Below are positions 1-5,787 of a stretch of DNA of 41,650 nt, piece by piece. Every line of letters begins with the position of its first letter. Position 1 is the stretch's first letter. The notes under the pieces are model-generated. The model ran no database searches and was not told where the DNA came from. It saw only the letters and a list, made by a program, of their open reading frames with translations. The stretch lies in the NCBI GenBank assembly GCA_018269075.1, contig JAFDVJ010000074.1, forward strand, positions 1 through 41,650, read 5' to 3'. The DNA comes from Acidobacteriota bacterium (GTDB lineage: Bacteria; Acidobacteriota; Blastocatellia; Pyrinomonadales; Pyrinomonadaceae). Both the position numbers and the translations under genes were made by a program.

Positions 1-1
1 C

Positions 2-874
2 GCCGACGACCGGAAAATCCCGGTGCTGATCCGGTTCAGGACGGCGAAGGGCGAGTTTAAGGCGTCGCTCGCGAGTCTCCAGAATCCGGAGCCGGTGATC
101 GAGCCGACGCCGACGCCGGTCGCGACGCCGACGCCGAAACCGACCGCGACGCCGAAACCGACGCCGACGCCGAATGTCGACAATCTGCCGCTGTCGGCGA
201 ATCTGCCGTTCGTCCTCGGCGAAACGCTCGAATACCGGATCACTTCGAACAACCAGAACGTCGGCACGTTCGTCCTTCAGGCGAAAGAGCGCCGGACCGT
301 CGATAAAAAGGACACGCTTTTTCTCAACGCGACGATCACCAAGGCCGAGCGGGCGGGCGGTTTGTTCAATCCCGGCGACGCGATTCTCGCGCAGGTCAAC
401 GCCGAATCGCTCGCGCCCTACCAGTTCGAGGTCAAGTTCACGGGGTCGCTGAAGGGCTTCAACCAGTCGGTCAGGTTCGACCAGACCCGCGGGCTCGCTG
501 TTTTCGGCGGAACGAATCAGGCGCAGATCCCGCTCAACACGCACAGCCTGCTGTCGCTCGCCTACGCGATCCGTTCGTTCAATCTCAAGCCGAGCAAGGA
601 CGCGAAAAACCCGATCAACGACACGCGCGTCGCCGTCTTTTACGGCACGCAGTTTTATGTCTTCACGCTCCGGCCGCTCGAGGCCGAGCTGATCAACCTG
701 AGCGGCGAAAAGACGGCCGCCCAGATGATCACCGTGATCACCGGCAATCCGCAGCTCGACGCCCTGAACCTGCGGGTCTGGCTCGCCAACGACGAGAAAC
801 GAACGCCGCTCCGGTTCGCGATCGGCGCGTATCAGGCCGATCTCGTTTCCCAGACCGTCGTCCCGCCGCGCTGA
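2..874 (+). CDS. DUF3108 domain protein, 5' partial, tandem domains
   Basis: The reading frame is open at the left edge of the window, so the true start lies upstream; a GTG at 23 is an unlikely start because it falls inside the tail of a domain. The first ~30 residues (DDRKIPVLIRFRTAKGEF) look like the last strands of a DUF3108 domain. A Pro/Thr linker of PTPTPVATPTPKP type follows, then a second, complete DUF3108-like beta-rich domain from about LPFVLGETLEYRI to the C-terminus. The protein is therefore probably a two-domain, secreted or envelope protein. DUF3108 has no established enzymatic role. The low-complexity Pro/Thr linker is typical of extracytoplasmic proteins. A strong terminator follows 50 nt after the stop. 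Confidence 0.75.
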   Translation, partial: ADDRKIPVLIRFRTAKGEFKASLASLQNPEPVIEPTPTPVATPTPKPTATPKPTPTPNVDNLPLSANLPFVLGETLEYRITSNNQNVGTFVLQAKERRTVDKKDTLFLNATITKAERAGGLFNPGDAILAQVNAESLAPYQFEVKFTGSLKGFNQSVRFDQTRGLAVFGGTNQAQIPLNTHSLLSLAYAIRSFNLKPSKDAKNPINDTRVAVFYGTQFYVFTLRPLEAELINLSGEKTAAQMITVITGNPQLDALNLRVWLANDEKRTPLRFAIGAYQADLVSQTVVPPR

Positions 875-922
875 GGAAGCCCGGCCGGAACGGAAACGAT
901 CCGCCGTAAGATAAAATCGCCG

Positions 923-968
923 TCGGGCGAAGACCGGGTTTTCCGCCGGTCTTCGCCCGATGTTTTTT
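923..968 (+). terminator. Rho-independent terminator after the DUF3108 gene
   Basis: A perfect 15-bp stem (TCGGGCGAAGACCGG at 923-937 pairing with 946-960) with an 8-nt loop is followed by TGTTTTTTG. It ends the partial gene at the left edge. Confidence 0.9.
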
Positions 969-996
969 GCCCGTCGATTTTTTAAAACAAATTGAT

Positions 997-1136
997 TACT
1001 GCGTTTTTTAAGTTTAGTCACAATGTGATCTTTGGTCTTTGATCTTTGACCTTTGAAAATGAAGCAAAAATCAAAGATCGAAGGCCAAAGACCAAAGATC
1101 GAATTTGTTTGTAAATTTAAAAACCAAAGTATTGAT
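997..1136. repeat. CAAAGAT-type palindromic heptamer element, copy 1
   Basis: Left arm 1027-1055 is built of 7-bp units of the type GATCTTTG/GTCTTTG. Right arm 1071-1100 carries the inverted units (TCAAAGATC, CCAAAGACC). Outside the arms lie flanks shared with the copies near 13.9 and 37.6 kb: TTTTTTAAGTTTAGTCACAA on the left and CGAATTTG...AAAAACCAAAGTA on the right. The hexamer ATTGAT occurs just outside both ends (991-996 and 1131-1136), which could be a target duplication. It fills the gap between the DUF3108 terminator and the feo promoter. Apart from this element and the feo promoter, the interval 875-1327 holds no gene I can support. Confidence 0.85.
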
Positions 1137-1244
1137 ATTCTCCGGTCAGAAACACCCAAAAATCGTTTTTTTACATCGAGCTCGGAAAAATTCGCGAATA
1201 ATCCGAAAATAATGGCCTTTCGGACACGATTTGGCCACAATTGT

Positions 1245-1275
1245 AATTGAAATTCATTTTCAATTAGGCTACACT
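1245..1275 (+). promoter_or_regulatory. feoA promoter with Fur-box-like operator
   Basis: Positions 1245-1265 (AATTGAAATT-C-ATTTTCAATT) form a 10-1-10 palindrome with one mismatch, matching the TGAnAAT-N-ATTnTCA layout of Fur operators. It overlaps a -35 TTGAAA (1247-1252), which lies 17 bp from a -10 TACACT (1270-1275). A repressor bound here would block RNA polymerase, giving iron-repressed feo expression. The predicted transcript start is near 1282. Confidence 0.75.
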
Positions 1276-1327
1276 GTAAATCAGCGTGGAGACCCGAAAA
1301 AAATTCCGAGCACGCTTCGTAAAAGAT

Positions 1328-1549
1328 ATGATTCTGACCAACCTGCCGATCGGCGAAATCGCCAAAGTCGTTTCCGTCAACGGAAACAATGCCGTCACCC
1401 GGCGTTTAATGGAAATGGGCGTCGTCCCCGGCGTCGCGCTGAAGATCGTCAAGACCGCGCCGTTCGGCGATCCGATCGAGGTGCGCCTGCGCGGTTACTC
1501 TCTCGCGATGCGGAAATCCGAAGCCGATTCGATCGAAGTCAGCGAATGA
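1328..1549 (+). CDS. feoA: Ferrous iron transport protein A (FeoA)
   Basis: A 73-residue SH3-like cytoplasmic accessory protein of the Feo Fe2+ uptake system. The sequence runs MILTNLPIGEIAKVV ... RRLMEMGVVPGV ... FGDPIEVRLRGYSLAMRKSEA, which covers the whole FeoA fold, including the conserved LMEMGVVPG turn and the RGYSLAMRKSEA end. The ATG at 1328 is chosen because FeoA proteins start directly with this first strand; an in-frame GTG at 1286 would add 14 atypical residues and lie only ~4 nt from the predicted transcript start. The stop overlaps the feoB ATG by 4 nt (ATGA), implying translational coupling. It is the first gene behind the Fur-type promoter. Confidence 0.92.
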   Translation: MILTNLPIGEIAKVVSVNGNNAVTRRLMEMGVVPGVALKIVKTAPFGDPIEVRLRGYSLAMRKSEADSIEVSE

Positions 1550-3618
1550 AACCCCCGAAATCAACGACCCGCGAACCGGCCTCGGGCGTCGCGACGGTCG
1601 AAGAACCAAACGCCCGAAATCCGCGCGGCCGGCTCGTGATCGCTTTGGCCGGCAATCCGAATGCCGGCAAGACCACGCTCTTCAACGCCTTAACCGGCCT
1701 CAAGCAAAAAGTCGCCAATTATCCGGGCGTGACCGTCGAGCGCAAGGAAGGCATCTGGCAGATCGGCGGCGAGCAGGCGCTGCTGATCGATCTCCCGGGA
1801 CTTTACAGCCTCGACGTGACCTCGATCGACGAGCAGATCGCCCACGACGTCCTGACGGGAAAAGTCCCGAACCTGCCGAAGCCCGACGCCGTCATCGCGG
1901 TCGTCGATTCGACCAATCTCGAACGCAATCTCTATCTCGTCACGCAGCTGCTCGAATACAACATCCCGGTCGTGATGGCGCTGACGATGATCGATCTCGC
2001 CGAAAAACAGTCGCTCGAGATCGACACCGAAAAACTGTCCGCGCTGATGCAGATCCCGGTCGTCGCCGTCAAGGCGGTCCGCCGCGAAGGGATCGCCGAA
2101 CTGACCGAAAAGACTTTGAAATCGGCGCACGGCCACCGGATCCCGCGGCTGCCGTGGCTCACCGAATCGGAATTCGCCGAGACCGTCACCGAGGAGGACG
2201 TCCATCTGAGCCTGACCGGCGACGCCGGTTCGAACCGGCGGATCTTCGCCCGCTACAACTTCATCTCGGACGTTTACCAGGAATCGGTCCGGGCCGTCGA
2301 AACGCACGAGCGGAGCGTCTCGGAAAAGATCGACGGCGTGCTGACGCATAAGATCTTCGGGCTCGTGATCCTCGTCGGCGTGCTGCTCCTGGTTTTCCAG
2401 ACGATCTTTTCGTGGGCCGAGCTGCCGATGCATCTGCTCGAATCGGGCGTCGGCGCATTGGGCGAGTTCGTCAAGACGCAGATGCCGCCGGGCGTGCTGA
2501 CCGATCTCGTCGCCGACGGGATCATCGCCGGCGTCGGCGGCGTGATCGTCTTTCTGCCGCAGATCCTTTTGCTGTTTCTGTTTATCTCGCTGCTCGAAGA
2601 TTCGGGCTATATGGCGCGGGCGGCGTTTCTGCTCGACAAGGTGATGAGCAAATTCGGGCTCCACGGCAAGGCGTTTCTGCCGCTGATGAGCAGCTTCGCC
2701 TGCGCGATCCCGGGCATTATGGCGACCCGCACGATCGAGAACCCGAAGGACCGGCTGGCGACGATCCTGATCGCGCCGTTTATGAGCTGCTCGGCGCGGC
2801 TGCCGGTCTACACGCTGATGATCGGCTCGTTTTTCACCGGCCAGACCGTGTTCGGCGTCGTCTCGCTCGGCGCGGTGCTGATGCTCGCGATGTACGGCCT
2901 CGGGATCGTGACGGCGATCACGGTCGCCTTCGTGCTCAAGCGGACGCTTTTGAAATCGCCGCCGCCGCCGTTCGTGATGGAGCTGCCGCCGTACCGCGTG
3001 CCGAATCTGCGGAGCGTTTTCCAGAATATGTTCCTGCGCGCCGGGCTGTTCCTGAAGCGCGCCGGGACGGTCATCCTCGCGATCTCGATCCTGCTCTGGG
3101 CGCTGACCTATTTCCCGCGCACCGCGGCGCCGCCCGCGGCGAATCAGACGACGGCCGCGGGCGAAGCCGAAACCGGCGTCGGCGAAGAATCGCGGCAGAT
3201 CCAGAACAGCTATGCCGGCCGGCTCGGGCGCGTGATCGAGCCGGCGATCCGGCCGCTCGGCTTCGACTGGAAGATCGGCGTCGGCCTGATCGCGAGCTTC
3301 GCCGCCCGCGAGGTGCTCGTCTCGACGCTGAGCATCATCTACAACGTCGGCAAGGACACGGAAGCCGACAGCGCAACGTTGACGCAGGCCATCCGCGACG
3401 CGAAAAAAGACGACGGGACGCCCGCCTGGACGCCGCTCACGGCGCTCACGCTGATGGTCTTTTTCGTGCTCGCGATGCAGTGTATGTCGACGATCGCGAT
3501 CGTCCGCCGCGAAACCAACTCGTGGGCGTGGACGCTGTTTATGATCGGCTATATGACCGGCCTCGCGTACGTCGCGTCGCTGATCACGTATCAGGGCGGT
3601 AGGCTGCTCGGGTTTTGA
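1546..3618 (+). CDS. feoB: Ferrous iron transporter B (FeoB)
   Basis: A 690-residue inner-membrane Fe2+ transporter with an N-terminal G-protein domain. G1 GNPNAGKT is at residues 36-43, G2 is in VANYPGVTVE and G3 in DLPG. The G4 position reads TMID where FeoB normally has NMID/NxxD, so the Asn that contacts guanine is Thr; specificity may be relaxed. The membrane half has the Gate motifs and the invariant FACAIPGIMATRTI and SCSARLPVY segments, and the C-terminus keeps CMSTIAIVRRE. The start at 1546 overlaps the feoA stop. A longer upstream reading in this frame is not real because it would overlap feoA. A GTGAAAAA array and a small FeoB-associated gene follow. Confidence 0.97.
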   Translation: MKPPKSTTREPASGVATVEEPNARNPRGRLVIALAGNPNAGKTTLFNALTGLKQKVANYPGVTVERKEGIWQIGGEQALLIDLPGLYSLDVTSIDEQIAHDVLTGKVPNLPKPDAVIAVVDSTNLERNLYLVTQLLEYNIPVVMALTMIDLAEKQSLEIDTEKLSALMQIPVVAVKAVRREGIAELTEKTLKSAHGHRIPRLPWLTESEFAETVTEEDVHLSLTGDAGSNRRIFARYNFISDVYQESVRAVETHERSVSEKIDGVLTHKIFGLVILVGVLLLVFQTIFSWAELPMHLLESGVGALGEFVKTQMPPGVLTDLVADGIIAGVGGVIVFLPQILLLFLFISLLEDSGYMARAAFLLDKVMSKFGLHGKAFLPLMSSFACAIPGIMATRTIENPKDRLATILIAPFMSCSARLPVYTLMIGSFFTGQTVFGVVSLGAVLMLAMYGLGIVTAITVAFVLKRTLLKSPPPPFVMELPPYRVPNLRSVFQNMFLRAGLFLKRAGTVILAISILLWALTYFPRTAAPPAANQTTAAGEAETGVGEESRQIQNSYAGRLGRVIEPAIRPLGFDWKIGVGLIASFAAREVLVSTLSIIYNVGKDTEADSATLTQAIRDAKKDDGTPAWTPLTALTLMVFFVLAMQCMSTIAIVRRETNSWAWTLFMIGYMTGLAYVASLITYQGGRLLGF

Positions 3619-3706
3619 AAGTGAGAAAGTGAGAAAGTGAAAAAGTGAAAAAGTGAAAAAGTGAAAAAGTGAAAAAGTGAAAAAGTGAAAAGGTGAAAAA
3701 GTTTTA
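3619..3706 (+). repeat. Octamer array (GTGAAAAA)n
   Basis: About ten consecutive 8-bp units directly after the feoB stop: two GTGAGAAA, then a run of GTGAAAAA with one GTGAAAAG. There is no inverted partner nearby, unlike most arrays in this window. It lies inside the feo transcript, between feoB and the small membrane gene. Confidence 0.9.
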
Positions 3707-3716
3707 GGGAAAGTCG

Positions 3717-3857
3717 ATGGAAGTTCAAAATGTCATTGTCGGGGTCATTCTGCTGGCCGCCATCGTTTACGCGGGCAATCAGGTCAGGCTGAAAGTGAAG
3801 GCGCTCGGGTCGAAAAGCAAGAGCTGCGATCTGAACTGCGGCTGCGACCGGAAGTAG
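3717..3857 (+). CDS. FeoB-associated Cys-rich membrane protein
   Basis: A 46-residue protein: MEVQNVIVGVILLAAIVYAG forms one membrane helix, followed by a basic stretch (RLKVKALGSKSKS) and a C-terminal cysteine cluster, CDLNCGC. This layout (N-terminal helix, then CxxxCxC) is that of the FeoB-associated Cys-rich membrane protein family, which is usually found right after feoB, as here (98 nt downstream). FeoC-like or iron-relay roles have been suggested for such proteins but are not proven. The ATG at 3717 lies after GGGAAAGTCG, a usable ribosome binding site. A REPIN-like element starts 4 nt after the stop. Confidence 0.85.
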   Translation: MEVQNVIVGVILLAAIVYAGNQVRLKVKALGSKSKSCDLNCGCDRK

Positions 3858-3862
3858 CCCCG

Positions 3863-3991
3863 GAGCGCCGGCATCTCGGCCGGCCAACGTCGCTGCCAGC
3901 GGCGTCAAACGTTTCATTTTTCTTTAATCTTCGTGGTTGTGTATCTTCGGAGCGTTTTGCAAACGCTTGGCCGGCCGAGATGCCGGCGCTC
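3863..3991. repeat. REPIN-like element, copy 1
   Basis: Perfect 25-bp inverted repeats at 3863-3887 and 3967-3991 (GAGCGCCGGCATCTCGG...). Each arm is a GGAGCGC head followed by its own small hairpin (GCCGGC-ATCTCG-GCCGGC), which is the layout of REP sequences recognised by RAYT (TnpA-REP) transposases. The core next to the left arm (CAACGTCGCTGCCAGCGGCG, 3885-3904, continuing TCAAACGTTTCA) recurs with few changes in the element at 38.5 kb. It is wedged between two convergent genes. Confidence 0.8.
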
Positions 3992-3997
3992 TCGGTT

Positions 3998-4330
3998 TCA
4001 CCCGGCGATCAGACCGGCGGCGTAAAGCGTCGCGGTCGCGAGGATCAAAAGGGTCAGCAAAAAGGTCAGCAGCGTCGAGAAAACGGTGTGCACGACCTTT
4101 TTCCGGCCGGCGAAATAGCTGACGACCAGCCAGCTCGCGAACGAGGCCCAAAGGGGCGAAAAAAGCGCGACGAGCCGGAACGGACCGGCCGCGGCGAGCG
4201 CCGTTTCATCGGCCAGAGCCCCGCTCCGAAACAAAAACAGCATCGTCAGAATCAGCAGCAGGTTGACGCCGACCGAGACCGCGGCCGACGCGGTCAGGAT
4301 CAGTTTCCAATTTAAATCTCTGAAAAACAT
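3998..4330 (-). CDS. Small integral membrane protein, unknown function
   Basis: A 110-residue protein with three clear hydrophobic helices: LILTASAAVSVGVNLLLIL, a middle segment around LFSPLWASFASWLVVSYFAG, and a C-terminal TLLTFLLTLLILATATLYAA. A basic loop (GRKKVVH) separates the second and third. The start MFFRDLNWKL is followed at once by the first helix. I do not recognise a family. It is convergent with the FeoB-associated gene across the REPIN-like element and divergent from cyanophycinase. It is supported by the coherent membrane topology in this frame only; function is unknown. Confidence 0.7.
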   Translation of the reverse strand: MFFRDLNWKLILTASAAVSVGVNLLLILTMLFLFRSGALADETALAAAGPFRLVALFSPLWASFASWLVVSYFAGRKKVVHTVFSTLLTFLLTLLILATATLYAAGLIAG

Positions 4331-4487
4331 CTGTGAAAAATAAAACGCCGAAGCTTTTCAATCCGACATTCTTGACGGCGGCCTATGGTTTGAAATACCT
4401 TAACATACAAAGGTTGAAGGTTGAAGGAAAAGAGATGAGCGCATTATTTTCATCCGTCATTCTTCCGCCGTCATCTCTCTAAATCGA

Positions 4488-5342
4488 ATGGACAACAGGA
4501 TTCACCGGGAAGTCATCGGCGGGCATCTGCTCGTGATCGGCGGGGCCGAAGACAAATACAACGAGCGTCGAATATTGAAGAAGTTTCTGGAACTGGCCGG
4601 CGGCGAGCGGGCCGAGGTTCTGATCGTGCCGGTCGCCTCGGATTTTCCCGAGTTCGCGGCCGACGTCTACGTGCAGGCGTTCCGGCGGCTCGGCGTCGCC
4701 AACCCGCGCGTGCTCCGCGCGACCTCGCGGCAGGACGTCGTTTCGGCCGACGCCGACGCGCTGCTCGACGGCGTGACCGGCGTCTTTATCACCGGCGGCG
4801 ACCAGATGCGGCTCGTCTCGGTGATCGGCGGAACGGTTTTCGCGCAGAAACTGCGGCATCTTGTCACCGAGACCGACATCGTGCTCGCCGGAACGAGCGC
4901 CGGCGCGGCGGCGATGTCGACGTCGATGATCGTCCGCGGCGAGGCGACCTCGCACCCGCAGCGAAACTCGGTGAGCCTTTCGCCCGGTCTCGGCTTTTTG
5001 AAAAACATCATCATCGACCAGCATTTTACGGAGCGCGGCCGGATCTCGCGGCTGATCACGGCCGTTTCCTACAACCCGTACAATCTCGGCATCGGGATCG
5101 ACGAAAACACGATGATCATTCTCGACAAAGACGGCATCCTCGAGGTTTTCGGCGCCGGCACGGTGACGATCGTCGACGGCTCGCAGATCACCTACAACGA
5201 GATCGCCGAAGTCGGCGACCATCAGGCCTTCAGCGTCTGCGGCGTCAATCTGAACATCCTCGGCGACGGCCTGCTCTACGATTATTTCGGCCGCGCGCCC
5301 GTCCAGCCTCCCAACGAATTTCTGCTGCCGGATCTTGAGTAA
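4488..5342 (+). CDS. cphB: Cyanophycinase
   Basis: A 284-residue S51-family serine peptidase that cuts cyanophycin (multi-L-arginyl-poly-L-aspartate) into beta-Asp-Arg dipeptides. The nucleophile elbow GTSAGAAA is present, with Ser137 as the expected catalytic residue. HLLVIGGAEDK at the start, FITGGDQMRL and LGFLKNIIIDQHFTERGR are all cyanophycinase signatures. The length is usual for the intracellular CphB type, and there is no signal peptide, so it acts on cytoplasmic granules. The cyanophycin synthetase gene follows, but is separated by an inserted four-helix-bundle gene between heptamer arrays. The start is the first ATG of the conserved frame. Confidence 0.95.
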   Translation: MDNRIHREVIGGHLLVIGGAEDKYNERRILKKFLELAGGERAEVLIVPVASDFPEFAADVYVQAFRRLGVANPRVLRATSRQDVVSADADALLDGVTGVFITGGDQMRLVSVIGGTVFAQKLRHLVTETDIVLAGTSAGAAAMSTSMIVRGEATSHPQRNSVSLSPGLGFLKNIIIDQHFTERGRISRLITAVSYNPYNLGIGIDENTMIILDKDGILEVFGAGTVTIVDGSQITYNEIAEVGDHQAFSVCGVNLNILGDGLLYDYFGRAPVQPPNEFLLPDLE

Positions 5343-5345
5343 AGG

Positions 5346-5380
5346 GATTTGCGATTTGCGGTTTACGATTTGCGATTGTT
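5346..5380 (+). repeat. GATTTGC heptamer array, left arm
   Basis: Five 7-bp units: GATTTGC, GATTTGC, GGTTTAC, GATTTGC, GATTGTT. They begin 3 nt after the cyanophycinase stop codon and pair with the inverted array at 5755-5782 on the other side of the four-helix-bundle gene. Confidence 0.9.
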
Positions 5381-5397
5381 TCAGGGCGGAGCGGGGG

Positions 5398-5751
5398 ATG
5401 ACGGAGAAGGAGCTTTTGGAGAGAACGAAACAGTTTGCTTTACGAGTTATTAAACTCGTTAATGCATTACCGGACAATGCCACGGGCCGGGCAATCGGAA
5501 ATCAATTGATCAGATCGGGTACTTCGGTCGCGGCCAATTACCGGGCGGCCTGCCGCGGACGGTCGAAGGCCGAATTTATCGCAAAACTCGGAACCGTCGA
5601 AGAAGAAGCGGACGAAAGCTGTCTCTGGCTTGAATTGATCATCGAAAGCGAATTGATGCCGGCCGGTCTGGTTATGAGTTTATTAAAGGAAGCAAAAGAA
5701 ATTACGGCGATAATGGCGGCATCGAAGATGTCCGCCCGGAAAAACAGATAA
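5398..5751 (+). CDS. Four-helix-bundle protein (23S rRNA intervening-sequence type)
   Basis: A 117-residue, mostly helical protein of the TIGR02436 / S23-like family. Typical features are an N-terminal ERTKQFALRVIKLVNALP helix, then GNQLIRSGTSVAANYRAACR, SKAEFIAKLGTVEEEADE and a Trp-Leu-Glu helix. Such proteins were first found encoded in 23S rRNA intervening sequences; free-standing copies are common and have unknown roles, possibly RNA binding (Avd of diversity-generating retroelements is related). The ATG at 5398 is chosen because it follows a purine-rich site (GGAGCGGGGG) and starts the first helix; a TTG at 5335 would translate the repeat. The gene is less GC-rich than its neighbours and sits between inverted GATTTGC arrays, which suggests that it arrived as a cassette. 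Confidence 0.9.
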   Translation: MTEKELLERTKQFALRVIKLVNALPDNATGRAIGNQLIRSGTSVAANYRAACRGRSKAEFIAKLGTVEEEADESCLWLELIIESELMPAGLVMSLLKEAKEITAIMAASKMSARKNR

Positions 5752-5754
5752 ATT

Positions 5755-5782
5755 GCAAATCGCAAATCGCAAATTGCAAATA
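5755..5782 (-). repeat. GATTTGC heptamer array, right arm
   Basis: Four units reading GCAAATC, GCAAATC, GCAAATT, GCAAATA on the + strand, the inverse of the array at 5346-5380. The array ends 5 nt before the cphA start codon, so it occupies the place where a ribosome binding site would be expected. Confidence 0.9.
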
Positions 5783-5787
5783 ACTTT

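Noticed and set aside
1053..1250. Small gene in the interval before feoA
   Set aside because: The frame is made from the CAAAGAT element and the Fur-type promoter; there is no conserved protein feature.
1690..2664. Long open frame on the minus strand inside feoB
   Set aside because: It is antisense to the clearly conserved feoB frame, is rich in Arg, Asp and His, and shows no family features. Such mirror frames arise from strong codon bias in GC-rich genes.
3619..3706. Possible CRISPR or other spaced repeat array
   Set aside because: The units are directly adjacent 8-mers without spacers, so this is a simple tandem repeat.
5335..5397. TTG start for the four-helix-bundle gene at 5335
   Set aside because: It would translate the heptamer array; the ATG at 5398 has a purine-rich site and starts the family's first helix.
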